Shown piece by piece: positions 37,208 through 50,744 of a DNA stretch of 64,000 bases; position 1 is the stretch's first letter; the number at the start of each line of letters is the position of its first letter. This DNA comes from Anoplolepis gracilipes. Lineage: Eukaryota; Arthropoda; Insecta; Hymenoptera; Formicidae. The notes under the pieces were generated by a model that was given only the letters and a program-made list of their open reading frames with translations, did no database searches and had not been told where the DNA came from. Location: the NCBI RefSeq assembly GCF_047496725.1, contig NC_132975.1, forward strand, positions 15,137,501-15,201,500, in the 5' to 3' direction. The position numbers were made by a program, and so were the translations under genes.

Positions 37208-40200
37208 ATGATGAAGGAGGGCCGATCGTTACGGGCTACCCCAGCGAATCATTACTACCAGAATATTTAATAACACTGATACCAAGTCGGAGTCACCGCG
37301 GCCTACATTTAAATGCCAGCTGGAGTAACACAATTGCATTTGTCTCTCTCTTTCTCTCGGAACATTCCTAGCAAGCAGTGCCGTTGTCGAAGGGTTGTTT
37401 GCATCGTTGATGTTTATTATTGCTGCAAAATTTTTTCGCAACAAATTGATAGAGAACTGTCAGGAAATGTAGTGTATTGAAGATGTGAATATTGGAACAG
37501 ATGGAGAGAATTTTATTGTGAGGTAAAATTAAGTATTTAATTATTTAATGCATTTAGAAATTCAAAATAGGTTTTTCTGTCTGTTTCTCTCTTTCTTCGT
37601 TACATCTCGAATTTAGTAAATATAGAATACCTGAACAGTTATACGCAGATAATGTTCATAATATTAATCTTCAAGTCATACATGAGATTTAATTCGTAAA
37701 ATAAAATATTTTTAAAGTTTTTATATAGTTCTATCTAGATATATGTAAAGCGATTAGAATTATCGGTAAATAATTTTTTAAGTACAAATATTAATAAAAT
37801 ATTTCATAATAATAATTTTTATAGAAAATTTTATCGCTTCTATTTCATATGGATAGATTTATATTTCGGAAATCGCGTACCTTCTTTAAAGCAATATTAA
37901 AATTTAAACGAAATATAAAATCGCTTTAATATCGTAGCATCTCAGTTTTTATAAACTTTAACTTACAAGTTACTTATAAGTTATAAATAACTAAAAATTG
38001 AGAAGAACTCTAACGAATTAAAATTTCATTACTACAAAGAGAAAAGAATTATTTTTAATGGATTTTATTTTAATAACATTATAATGTGAAATTCTCTAAT
38101 TTACAAATTCATTAATATCAATCGACCGTAACCTTCAACTATAATTCTCTCTTCGTCTCTTTCTATTTGTAGAAAGTGAGAAACGGAGACACAGATTTGA
38201 ACTTGAATCCAAGTTAATCGATATTGATGAAACTATTCGTTTATTCATAAAGATATTCGGAGCGTTTTACATCTCTCAATTCCAAAGGAGTTCCAAAGGA
38301 GGCAACGATAGCATTTCCCAAAAGTAGAAGATTATTTCCTGTGAGGGAACATGAAAAGCCGCGAAAATATCCGGAAAAAATTGGTTAAAAAGATTCGTAT
38401 CGGGCACTTTGCAAGGGAGATGGAAAGATACAAATCTAACAAACATATCCTCGATGCCAATAGAGACGGTGATACTAGTGGTAGTGACGGTGGTGGGTGA
38501 TGGTGGTGGTCGTGGTGGTGGTGGAGGCAGCGCGAGTTGAAGGTTGGCGGCGACGAGAGACGAGAGTTGTAGGGTCGCGGGGTCGCGGGGATGCACGGAG
38601 GCGGCGGGGTGGCGCGCACGGACCAGCGGATCAATTCGCTCTCCTGGAGCTACACAGGGGGAAAAGCAACAGTCTGTCAGCCCCTTTCCACCCGGAAAAG
38701 TCGCTCCGGCCACGGTACGCTATTATCTCGCGCGCATCCGTCCCGAGATTTTTCGGTCGAGGACGACGATAAATCTCGTTGGACGACGCCGATGAAATCC
38801 GTCATCGCGATTATATATTGCGAGAAAAAATTGCGGAGAAAGAACCTCTTCTGGGAAAGAACGTGCAGCCTACGATAGAGAGAGAGAGAGAGAGAGAGAT
38901 CCGTGAGAAATCCTACGCGAACTACAACTGGCAATATCGGCAGCGCGTGTAAAAGACGTCGACGTTATTAACGTGTCGCGGGAATTACAGCACAGATCCT
39001 GGTTACATCAAAATTAAGAACCGCGACGGCTTCAGCATATGAGTCGAATTGAACTTTGTAGAACCTTACCTTACCCTTACCACGCGCCGTGTTACGTTAC
39101 AATTCCCCTGGATCGTTTCTCACGAACGAGATAATGCAAAAAATTGTTCGAGTTCGCGTGCGGTTTGAGAATAAACAACTGATGTTTCTTCTTCAACGTC
39201 GCTGTGAAATCGTGAGATCTTTAAAATTCAACACTCGCGTTTAGTTGCCCTATTCGGTGTCCGGTTTGATCTCTGCCTTACTTGAGGATATTATCAATCC
39301 GGAAAGAGAGAGGCTCGTTTTGATAAAACACATTCGTAAGGAAAGTCCTCGAGAGGGACGTTGTTGTTACGTTATCCGCTTGCTTAAGCAGGACGCAAGT
39401 TGTCGTTGGCGGAATACGTGATTTGACCTGATTTCCATTGAATATGCCTTTATGCGGTATCCAAGAGTGAAAGAGAGAGAGAGAGAGTGGAGTCCGTGGA
39501 GATGACGCCGTCGCGGGGGCCGGCGCGATTGTCGCAGAGTCACTCATTTGTTCCCAAGCCCCAGTGAGTCAATAGTGAGGCGACGCGAGGAGGACGACGT
39601 TTAGATATCGGTTTTCCGGTATCGTGCTTTGGAACTCTCCCTCCGATTACACACGACTCGCCGTATGCATCGCGCCAATAAACTACTTTGCTCTTTTTTA
39701 CACCGTCTCTCCACCACCACCACCCCCCTCCCCCGCGCGCGCTTTCACTATCGAGCGACGAAAAATGTAACACCCGTGTCCCTCGTTGCGCACGCTAATG
39801 TCCTGAAATAGAACGGAGGAGCCTGATAGTAGAGCCCAGTTCTTCCTGGTAAAAATAGCTTTTACAAATTAAAAACACAGTTGTAACGCAGGGACGATAA
39901 CGGATGACATTGTTTGCCGAGCTTCAAGATACACTTGTCAGACAGGAGCGTCGTGTTTGTATGTTTGCAGACGAGTGTCCGAACAGCGGCGAGGATAGCG
40001 AGGAGGATGTAATAACCGATTACCTTGGCTCATCGCACTCCGACTGCGATCGCGTGCCGCCTATTATTAATGGAGATCTCCGTGGCCTGAGTTTACACGG
40101 CGGCATAGTCACGGAGATTGGCTACATCACCAAAGACAATACCGATAAACCGTCGATCGTCATGTCCGAGACCGGCGAGGAACAGCAGCACCAGCGACAA

Positions 40201-43200
40201 CAACAGCAACATCAACAACATCCGTTGCTTTCACTCGGCACTAATATACAAACCCAGCCTAATCCTCTGGTACCCATCATTAGCGTCACACCGCACTCAC
40301 CCGGTCTGGCCAAAAACTATCCGGTCCTAGGTAATGTTTCACGAGCTTTAGCAGATGTCAAATACAAGAATATAAGATTGAAATTTGATCCATCGAGTTT
40401 TATAGTTTTTGTTTTATTCATTAAACATTTGACAAATTACACAATTTGAATTTATAAAAACTATAGAAATAAAAGATAAACTTTAATAAAGACTTGATTA
40501 TCCTTTTTTGAATCTCAAGCGAGTATTCTTAATTTAATATAATAATTTAACGCGAGCAATATGGTTTATTTTTTTTTTTTTTTTTTTTTTACAGAGGAGA
40601 ACTTGCAGCAGCTGCATGAGATCCACGATTGCATTCAGCGTATGCGAGATCTTACATTGGGCACCTTGGGCTACCACATACGTGTGTCCAACATCGACGC
40701 TCCGCAGAGATTGACTTCCTCTTGCCCGTCCCTATGTCCGTTGATCACTACCGAGCTCGCGTCTCGTTCCGGTAACAATCATCATCATCATGACACTGGC
40801 TCCGATCCAGATCTCTTCCTCGCCAATTGCTCCACCAACAGTTCTCCGACGCATTTCCCATCGGTAGGCCGCCGAACTCGCACGCAACAGTCGCAGAGTA
40901 TAGACAGGCGACGCAGCTGGACCGGGGATCTGGAGGATCTGGAGGAGAGCCGACGCGGTAACCGCCGATACTCTGGGCAAAATCATCTGCAGGCCCAAAA
41001 TATGGTTAATATCGTCCGTTACTTGTTGAAACCAGGGCACGATCCGATCTCGGTGAGTTCAAGTTTCGATGCCGCAGGATTTTGATGCTACGCAAAAGAA
41101 CATTTTGTCATTACGTATTTTGTCTTTATGTAATGCTATGCGCCTTTTTTTCTTTATTTTCTTGTTTAAAAACTCTAAAAGATATAAAAATTGTTCATCT
41201 TTAAGCGCGTGTACTGCGTAGCATCGAGATCTGAACTCGTCGAAATTATATCGGTCTCAAATGCCCGGTCACTCTGGACACTCTCGCTTTACGATGGTGG
41301 CATGGTTCTGGTCGCTTGCGCATTATACGCTTCTCGCCGAGGCCGCCGCTCTAATGCTCGCCACACAATCACAACGTACCCCATTTACTCGTTTCAGCGA
41401 CAACGCAGCATTAGTTTAAGTAGCCTAGACAGCGAAAACGAGCTAGAATTAGATGGGAAGTCGTGTGCCGGACCGGTAAGCGTAGGCAATCGGGCATGCA
41501 GGTCGCAAACGAGCACTCACTCGCTGAACGAAGCTGATCTTGTACAGGTAAATTTCAGAGATCTTTGAGGGACGCGATTCCCTCTTTCTCGTGCATAGGC
41601 ATATTACATAGCGAATTTTTCTTTGACAGAGTGAATATCAGAAGATAGTCACAAAGAGGGGTAGTCAGAGATTAGCGGAAAGTAGCAGTTTAATGCCAGG
41701 GCTGACTGGTTCGCGTTTACCTCTTCAGAAATCCATATCGACGCCCTCGATTGTTACACCGCAGGTTCACGCGCATTTAGCTGAAGCCGGAACTCGGACG
41801 ACGCCTTCACTCGCAGCGTAAGTCCATTATGCAAATAGATGAAGATCGCATAGCTAGATCGATGATGAAGAAACATCTTAGAAACATGCTACATGCATTT
41901 TCTATCACTAAAGGCTACATCTCTATTCGACGACAAGAACGCTATTTAAACTCTCTTTCAAACATTTGTAATCTAGCTTACGATCTTGTTATAAATTAAC
42001 GCACAGAAAAAGCTGCGCACACATTTCGTGCTATGTACATTTATGCGTGCGTAAGCACTCATGCGTGTACATGTATTTTCACGCGCATATATATATTCAC
42101 ATCTTGTTTCAATATTTTTTTTCTTGAGATTTTCAATTTTTCGCACAAGTAGAAACTTATTTCAAAAATAAACACAGACGTGTGTCCGTGCATGAACTTT
42201 GATAAACTATAATGGGGATGTCTCTGTTTCTTTTTTTTTTTCTCAGAGATGTCTATATTCATGAATGCTTAAAACATTCTGCATTATGTAGATCTTTTAG
42301 CATGACTGCTCGCGTGTCGTTGTGTCATAAGCCACGTGAAACATGAAGGCAAGAAAATGTCATACTAGAGTCTGTCTGCTATCATTTATTAATATAATTA
42401 ATATTTTAAAACTTTCATTATCTACATGAGAGACCAAAAAAAAATGAATAAATAATAACGTATGTATCTTTATTATTAATCTAAAAGTAGTAATAGTAGT
42501 AGTAGTATACATTTTCTCTCTCTCTCTCTCATCGATCGCATTTGCCAATTGTATAATCATTTTTCTTAAACGCAAGCAGTTTGCTATTTAAAATATTATA
42601 TCGATGTGCTCTTCTGTAATATAGTATCAGAGAATATCTCGATTATAATATTTTATTTTACACGATAGTTGCTTAGTTTGTGTTTGTACTTGAAAATTTG
42701 CTATACAATCCTGCATGAAACAGCCGTCATGAAAGAAACGAAAAGGGTAGCGGGAGTGAGACAGAAACCGAGGATCTTCATACATCACACAGCCACGAAT
42801 TCCACGAAGATCGGGAGGGCACTCCGAGTGTCCAGATATCCCTTGACGAACTTTTGACCGAGTGAGTAAAACTTGATGCCTTAAAACCTTCACATATATA
42901 TTCACCGAATTATTTATGATATTACAAACATATTTTTAATGTCTCTAATGGAAATGGTTTGTACACCAGTTTGTCGCCAATCGATCAATTTTGTTAGATA
43001 ATAGAAAGCCATAAATAGAAAGAGAGTCTGTAGTTACATTACAACTGCAAAACCAAACGTAAATGAATCTAAATACATTCGTCATTTGGAAATAATACAT
43101 ATTTCTATATATTTACCTATTGATATTATATATATATAATATTTTATGGCAGTTTAATGTCACTTAAGACTCATTAAATGAAAATTATTAAATCTTTTAA

Positions 43201-46200
43201 ATGCCAGTCTACGAAAATTGCTATGTCACACATAGCTCATGCATGCTACACATTTCTTTTTGAACACGTAGCTTTGATTGCACAGAGGTTACACACACAC
43301 ACACACACACACACGCACGCACGCACACATACATACTTTTATATCTCATAAATAAGCTGTTATTAGATTGAAACGCTTTTATAGTTGCACTGCTGATCAC
43401 CTATAACAAGATACGATTTTAAACATATATTATTTGAAATCAAACAATATCGACATTTTTATACTAATTTTTCAGTGGTACTGCGTATGATGATCATCAT
43501 TCTGAAAAGACTAGAAGAAAGCGCGGTTCCATCTTCTTTCGCAAAAAGAAGGTAAAACGATAATTAAATTGCAGTTACGTAATATATCTAATAAAGACGT
43601 TTTTGACAAATCAACGGTACTAAAATCATTTCAGGATAAAAGCGGGAAAAAGACCAGTCAGCAACAACATTTGTGGGTAACGATGACGATAGGATCTCAA
43701 GGAAGCTTACTGTGTGACGTTTGTATGAAACATTCGTCGAATAAGCCGCTTCTTCATTGCGATAGTAAGAGAACTCTATATCAAATTAAATTCAGGTATC
43801 TCGTCCTTTGTAGAGTTACATTTTAATTAATTTTTATTGTTAAATCAGATTGCGGTGCATCGGTTCATCAAAGCCAAGGATGCAAGGATCAATTGGTGCT
43901 GGAGTGTGTCAAGTCTAAACATCACTCTGGCAAATCTACGTCAAAGTCTTTGTCAAGCGTTTCCACAATTGCAAGTAACAGCAACATTAACAAACGTGGT
44001 TCCACGACGTCGTTGCCTCTTCCAGCGTCATCCGGAAGCGGAAGGTAATATAATAATTTCATCGACAAAAATTATATATCTTTTGCATTGGATCTGCGTA
44101 TCTGTGGTTCAAGATTCGCACGCAAATGGCATGACGCTGGGCCTAAGCTCGGAGTTTGTAATGAACTCCTTATATTTGTGCGAAACGAGTAATGAGGATC
44201 GTGTTGACTCAATTGGCAGATTAAAATTCATTATTTAATTTTATCATATATATTTTTAGGCGAGGAACAAAGATATATTTAATAATTTCGTTGATTGAGC
44301 ATAAAATCATATTTTTATATTAGTTATTATATTAATATACATGGTATATTATAATGTAATATTATAATATGGTATAAAATTAATATACATGGTAAATGTG
44401 AAATGTTTAAAAAACCTTAAAAATTAAATTAAAAGAATTGCGTCTGCTTGTTACTCCGAAGCTTTGGCTGGCTCAGAAGCTTATTATTTCTTCGTTAATT
44501 TTGCAGTTTAGCAACATCAATAGTACGGCAAGCTTTAGCGCGTTTAGCCTCGCGCCGCCTACGTCTTGATTGATAATATTGTTTACATATTATACGTATT
44601 ACTTATACAGAATTTCATATTCTCAGACTACATCAGCTAATTTTTGGTTTATTATTACACAAGCTATACCTGAAATAATACTAGCAATTGATATCCGTAA
44701 TTACACGACAACGAGAAGCAATGACGATAGCACATTGACTTGATAGCTTTAAGGATTATTTGGTTTTTCAATTTCATTTTAACGTCATATCGCGTTTGAT
44801 AAAAAAAAAAAAAAAAAAAAAGAAAAACACGAGATTATTGAATAAAAATCGCTTGCGTATGGGGAACGATTGGTTAAGATAGGTAGATCGACGCGTAAAG
44901 TCGAAAAGAAAAAAAAATTTAACAAGGAAAATGGAGGAAAAAACAGCTTAACAGGCGAAATGAAATTGCCCTAATATAGTTATGTGCTTTTTCCTTCTCC
45001 CGTGCATTCCCTCTCGTGCAACCACGTGCAAACCGATCGATTGTACGACGATTAAAGGGAAATTAACAGCCACAAGAAAACCATGTCAAGCTACAGCCCT
45101 TGGCGGCGAGTCGCTACTAAGCTCGGAGTCAAGTAAGTCTCTGATATCTGATGTGTTCCTCCTGTATTCTGTTCCGAAAGCGTTTCGTTCGTTTCTGTTC
45201 GTGTGTTATTCTTACACGCGTCTGATAAAAAGGCGCGCGTCTCTCGTTCCTCGATTTTTTTCTCGCACACCTACACATATACACATATTGTCCACGAATC
45301 TGTCAAAACGGCAATCGAGTTTTTCGTATTGTATAGTCGGAAGAAATATCATATCTTTGCCCTGCCTGTGCTTCTGATCTTGTGCTTGCTTCTTCTATGA
45401 TTTATGTCCATACAATGAGATATATATATATATATATATATACATATATATACACATATATATATATATATATTTTTTTGTGTTTCATCTCTTCTCGTTG
45501 TAATACTTCGCTGTAATACTTTAAATTCTAGCGCGTAAGTCCACGTGTGTTAGTCTATAAGATATTTTCTCTCCTTGTGATAATTATATATTTTATACAT
45601 ACCTATATCATACATCAGACATATGTATCATACAATCGATACATGTTCATGACATGTGTTACCATACAGTTTCTATCTCTCTTTTCGTTTTTACGTTTTA
45701 CAGTTTACAACCCAGTTCAGCTCTGTCAGTTAGTTAATCGCAGACAGTTTGTCAGAATTTTTTTTCTCATCGTTCCCGCATTTCTCAATATCATCACGAG
45801 ATTTATTCATTCCTGAACATTCATATAGACAATTTTCTCAGTAACTTGTCAAGAGGTTTTGGGTCAGGTCGGGATTTACGGTCTAATGAACATAAAATAG
45901 ATACTGTTCTTTGAATTTCCTCATATATATATATATATATATATATAAAGCCGCATTTCTGATGAATTAGAGAAATTTAAACACAAATCGTAGGATGTGT
46001 GATGTAGGAGCGGAGAAAAGCAAAAGTCGTTGCATGACATATCCCACCCGACCTGAATTCGAAGGAACTTAAAGACTCTCGCGCAGGTTCCACTTTTTGC
46101 TATTAATATCAAAGATTTTAATCTCTTTCTGAATTTATCTTGAACGTGCTAGCTTTATCGCGGCTATGCATTGCGACGAGCAACAATAATTACGACAATA

Positions 46201-49200
46201 CAGTATAGCTTATTAATATATATATATATATTTTTTTTTTATACATATTTTATGTGCACATATATATATACATATTGATTATATAATGAGAATTGGATGA
46301 AGATTCACATACGCTTAAATGAAGATGTATCATCTTACGCAAGGTTTGTATAGACAGGGTCTGCGAATAAACTGAAGACAGTTTTGCAACGCGTAATATT
46401 CTTCAGTCTTCTTAACAAAAGGCCGACATTTCAATACATTAATTTCAAGAGTCTCTCAAGCTGGAATTCGACCTAACGTTATATGCATTGTTTACGGAGA
46501 GTAAGATTTTTTCTTTAATCACTTATAGTGCTTTATGAAACAAAGCTATATCTTTCTTTCAGTCAAACAATAAACGAAGAAAAAGATGGCGAGAGCGGGC
46601 AACATCGTGATCTTCCCAGGTTTGTAAATTTCTTTGTAATATCTCTTCTTTTTTTCCTTTTCCTATATATATTGTAATAAATTTTAGCCAACGTATTAAT
46701 TAAAGTAGCAAAGTATTGCCGATATATCTTGTAACGCTGTAATAAAATTGAAAAACTAATGAAAAAAATTAATACAATGTTTTTTTTTTTTTTTTAATTT
46801 CAGCGGATGGGAAGAATTTGATTTTGGTGACGATGTTCATCAATTCGCCATAAGCGATCTTGAGGAAATAGATCCCGAGCTGACGTTGGGAAAAGAAGAA
46901 CCCGATTCTTGGAGTTCCGCAATTGGCCGTAACATTGCGCTGCGCCTTGTCGATCATTGCGACCGCGAGGTGAAGAGACAGGAACATATATATGAATTTG
47001 TTCTCACGGAAAAGCACCATTGCCTGGTGCTGCTCGCAATGGAAAAGATCTTCGCAGAAGGATTGCGACGGCACTTTCGTTTCGATCAGCCGCATCTTGA
47101 ACGTATATTTCCCCGATTGCGGGATCTGATCGACATCCATCTGCGATTTTTGCAAAAACTGCGAAAACGGCAGAACGCCAATCCCGTAGTCTCCACGATT
47201 GTCGACATTCTAGTCGAGCAATTCTCAGGCGATAACGCGCAACGCATGAAGAGCGCGTACGGAGAGTTTTGTAGCCGTCACCGGGAAGCCGTCGAGACAT
47301 ACAAGTATTTCTTACGTAACGATCCTCGCTTCGCCCGTTTCGTACGACACTGTCAGGTATGTTTCAGTAATAAATAGAACAAATAAATTCAGGATTCTAG
47401 CATAAACAGTATTATTCTAAAATGAAATATTGTGTTCTTAGACAAATCCTCTGTTGAAAAAGAAAGGTATACCCGAGTGTATACTTTTTGTCACTCAACG
47501 TTTGACAAAGTATCCGTTGCTGATCGAGCCACTCATCAAAACCAGCACTGTGCAAGACGAAGGTGAAGATCTACGTAAAGCATTGGTTCTCGTTAAGGAA
47601 ATCTTAGCTGATGTAGACGCCTGCGTAGCCGATAAGGAGCGAGAAGATAGAAAATTAGAGATATACAATAAGTGAGTTTCGATTTCTTTCTCCTTTCGAG
47701 ATTATTTTTTTCTTTAACGTCAGTTATTTCTTAGAAACTACTTATAAATGATCATTTTTTTCGCAGGATTGACGCGAAGTCATTTGTGACGTATCGTGGT
47801 GCCAAATTTAAAAAGTCGGACATAATCGATAGAGTCTTAAAGTTTGAGGGCACTGCATACTTAATGCAAGGTCGCGGCAAAATGACTGCCATCGTAGTGG
47901 TCGTTCTCTCAGACATATTGTTTTTCTTGGCTGAGAGGGATCAAAAATATGCTTTCTTCGTGCCTGACAATAAAGCCGGTATAGTGTCGCTGCAGAAGCT
48001 GTTAGTCCGCGAAAAAGCCCGTCAGGAATCCAGTATTTATCTGATAAGCAGTAACCCGGCTGAACCTGAGATGTTTGAACTGAAGATTCAGAAACCAAAG
48101 GACAAACAACTATGGATACAGGCTATTCGATCGGCGGTCGAAGCTTGTCCGCAGGAGTTTGAGAACGAGGCCGATACGCTGATGGAGAATAATAACGAAT
48201 TGCGAGACATTCGCTCCTCTTCGATTTCCTTGGTTTCTGTCGAAGAGAAGCAACGTATCGCCAAAGCTAAGGAATCACACATACTTAGAATTATCGGTAT
48301 GTCCTGCTTTTTCCCAACTCTTTCCGTAACTCCTAACATTGTTATTTTATGTGCCGATTATACCAATAAAAAATTTGTCATTACAGGCGAATTGCGAAAA
48401 AAAGATACCGAGCAGGCGCTGCTATTTGAAGAGAAGATCAATTTGCAAATGCGACTTTTACAAGCTGCAAATATTTGGAGCGGGAACGACAGCGACTATG
48501 AGAGAATCGAAAAACTTGAGAAGGAAGGCGCTGATTACACTCGGTTGGTGCACAACGAGAGAACTGACACCACTCAATTGTGGCAAGAGGTTAATGTTAA
48601 CTCTAAATCTAAATCATATATCGCGATCATTTATTGGATTTTTATCTAGTTAGTGTATGAACCGATCGGATATAAATTTTATGTTTAACACAGGTATTTG
48701 TAGCCGTGCAAGAAGCGACACGTCTCGCTAGTTCATTGTCGTTCAGCGCAGGTGGCGCTAATTTATCGAGAAGTTTAAGTTCCGCCGGTGAACGTCACAG
48801 TGAAGCTTATGTTCCGCCGGCTCTTTGTGTGCCTCGAAGAGCCGAAACTTTCGCCGGTTTTGATCACAACAAGGTACATGGAAACAAAGAGCAAGAAGTA
48901 ACAATCACGATTATACGATAATGTACTCATTAAGTCTACTCTAATTGCGCTTTTTAGGAGAGGCACCCGCTACGTGATCCAAATGTGTTGCACACTGTAA
49001 TTCCCGTTCCGAAAATCGGCGAATTACCGAAAGAAAATCCCGACGAGAAGGACAACCAAGAATTGGAAACGAACAAGGATCAGCAGTGGGCGGCGATACG
49101 TTTGTCTCATCACGTTTATACCTTGCTCTGTATAATAAGCAGTCAGATGACGACAATCGACAGTCTACAGGCGCAACTTGCCGCGTGTAAGGACGGCGGC

Positions 49201-50049
49201 ACAGGTAAATCGTCCAATAATCGTCCGAATCCGAATCGTCAGTTGGAAGAGCTACGAAATCTGCAGGATCAGCTCTGTCGAGAGAAAGCAGCGTTTCGCG
49301 CCGCCTCTCAGCAAGAGAAAATTCAATTGGAAGAAGAACGGGCCGAATTGGCCAGACAGAGAGAGCAATTAGCTGCGGAGCAGCGGGATGTGACGCAGCA
49401 ACGAGATCAGTTGTATCGACGGCTCGAAGCGTTGGAACGACAGGGTGTCACGTTGGTTGGAAGTTCCACGACCGGCTCGATTCATTTGTCGCATTTGACG
49501 CAGAACACCGAAACGATGCAGCAAACTGCACGCGGCAAGGCGCAATCTGAAGCCAAACGCATCCCTTTAAATCTGATTAGCGCAACAAATCAACAAAAGG
49601 TGCAGAGCAACCTGCCGGTCAAACAACAACTACCGCTAAAGCTTGCCAGCGGGAGTAACAACAATACAAGGTAATATCGGTTCATTTCACGTTAATATCG
49701 CTATGATTGATGTTTCACTATAAGCACTGTAACTTATATATATATCTCGATCGATAGAAGTAGCAGTACCGCGAGTAATAACAGTCCAGATCGGCACTCT
49801 AGAACAGGCAGTAGTCCGGCGATTGTCACTAGTTCCGCGTACTCTTCGCCGGAGCTCGGAAATAGCCACCATCATGGAATCAGTAGCGGAAGTCACACGT
49901 ACTCATCGAATCGTTCTCTTCGAATCACTCGCTCTCCGCCCGAAGTCTCATATGCGCAACAACAGCAGCAACGAAGCACGGAACAACAACCGCAGCAGCA
50001 ACAGCAGCAACCGCAACAGCCGCTGGAGGAAGAGGTGATCTTTTTCTGA
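35387..50049 (+). CDS. Lbc-family Rho guanine nucleotide exchange factor (C1-DH-PH)
   Basis: Exons 35387-35426, 39971-40330, 40595-41052, 41398-41547, 41630-41817, 42724-42861, 43476-43551, 43635-43764, 43849-44044, 46563-46619, 46804-47356, 47442-47671, 47767-48296, 48387-48589, 48694-48873, 48958-49670 and 49758-50049 keep phase throughout and give 1497 residues. A C1 zinc finger lies at about 482-531, with the His/Cys pattern complete (CDVC, HCDNC, HQSQGC). The DH domain (about 640-845) has ILFVTQRLTKYPLLIEPLI, and the PH domain (about 880-980) ends WIQAIRSAVEACP. A coiled coil rich in Gln/Glu follows at about 1255-1330. The order and the PH sequence match the AKAP13/ARHGEF2/ARHGEF18/ARHGEF28 group, which activates RhoA; an insect counterpart would be cysts (Dp114RhoGEF), but the exact orthologue is not proven. 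Exon 1 placement across a 4.5-kb intron is the weakest part. The model ends VIFF at a UGA that may be read through. Confidence 0.85.
36353..36406. repeat. (TA)n microsatellite flanked by direct and inverted copies
   Basis: TA run between two direct copies of an AATTTAATTTAAATAGAAA-type block (36298 and about 36414), with an inverted copy starting near 36252. Confidence 0.85.
37131..37208. repeat. (CT)n microsatellite, about 78 bp
   Basis: CT run within the first RhoGEF intron. Confidence 0.95.
42724..42861 (+). CDS. RhoGEF phase-symmetric 138-nt exon (possible cassette)
   Basis: A 138-nt open segment between CAG at 42723 and donor GA|GTGAGT at 42861 enters and leaves in phase 2, the same phase as the neighbouring exons 41630-41817 and 43476-43551. 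It can therefore be skipped without a frame change. It encodes an acidic, His-rich stretch (SGSETETEDLHTSHSHEFHE, then SVQISLDELLT). The acceptor has a poor pyrimidine tract, which fits regulated inclusion. A second acceptor, TAG at 42748-42750, would give a shorter in-phase exon starting at 42751. Confidence 0.6.
44045..46562 (+). other. RhoGEF intron between the C1 and DH exons
   Basis: AT-rich, with TA runs near 45420-45470 and 45924-45947. A 36-nt open segment between CAG at 45098 and a strong donor CAA|GTAAGT at 45134 is phase-symmetric and could be a micro-exon, but its best-looking frame (GGESLLSSESS) does not match the flanking phase 2. Confidence 0.4.
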
Positions 50050-50199
50050 CGATTCTTTCGATTCGGTCGCAAGCACTCATCGCGTTCGTCGCGCGCCGCC
50101 GCCGCTACTGGTACAACCACGCCAACCTCCACGCCAACACCGTCACCGCGTAACCAGTCGCGGAATAGTCAGCCCCGAAACCGCGTCAAGTCCTTTTGA
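50050..50199 (+). CDS. In-frame extension of the RhoGEF beyond UGA (readthrough candidate)
   Basis: The RhoGEF frame reaches TTC-TGA-CGA at 50044-50052 and then continues open for 49 codons to a second TGA at 50197-50199. The extension (RFFRFGRKHSSRSSR, an Ala/Thr/Pro/Ser stretch, ending PRNRVKSF) is CpG-rich like the upstream exon, while the sequence after 50200 turns AT-rich at once. UGA followed by C is the leakiest stop context in insects. Without readthrough the protein ends VIFF, a class II PDZ-ligand-like tail; with readthrough this is lost and the basic tail ends RVKSF. Confidence 0.6.
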   Translation, partial: RFFRFGRKHSSRSSRAAAATGTTTPTSTPTPSPRNQSRNSQPRNRVKSF

Positions 50200-50660
50200 C
50201 TTTCGACATAAACTGTTCGTGGTAATGCAGTCTATATTTTATCTAGTGCTTCGCGGATACAATCCTTTGAAGCCTCTCATCGTAATCTCCTATCATTTCG
50301 CATCTTTCTTCTTCTATCGCCCACTGTCGTGTTCCACTTTTTTCCTATTATAGGTTTGCTTTTACAGGATGTACCTACTTTTTTTACTTCACATCCGAGG
50401 TCATATTTGAGTGCAATACGAAAATTCATCTTATTCCCACTCCACGATAATACTATCAGTAATAAGTGCGAGTAATTAACCTCGGTATAGTTCGAAGAAG
50501 GAGGAGAAATAATAATTATTACGTTCCAACTGCTACAACTGATGGCAATAATATAATTTTTATGCCAAATTTCACGAAATTACCTTGATGAGAGAAATAC
50601 GTTAAGAATAAAAGGCAATTTTTATTAAGAGTTATAAGTAATGATCAGAAATGCTCACAG

Positions 50661-50664
<4 letters not shown>

Positions 50665-50744
<80 letters not shown>

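Larger units (their letters stand above)
35427..39970 (+). other. First intron of the RhoGEF
   Basis: Contains (CA)n near 35996-36019, a TA run at 36353-36406 flanked by duplicated AT-rich sequence, a CT run at 37131-37208, and a GC-rich island at about 38480-38800 that may be an internal promoter or alternative 5' exon. An in-frame ATG at 39904 (MTLFAELQDTLVRQER) extends exon 2 upstream and could start a shorter isoform. Confidence 0.5.

Noticed and set aside
38276..38878. Several GC-rich frames on both strands in the RhoGEF intron
   Set aside because: Low-complexity Gly/Val or Pro/His runs with no splice or homology support; more likely a CpG island or 5' exon.
41206..41397. Possible 5' extension of RhoGEF exon 41398-41547
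   Set aside because: The frame is open back to an AAG near 41205, but the acceptor there is weak and the CAG at 41397 has a good pyrimidine tract with exact phase; kept as intron.
45099..45134. 36-nt micro-exon in the RhoGEF C1-DH intron
   Set aside because: Strong donor, but the protein-like frame is phase 1 whereas the flanking exons need phase 2.
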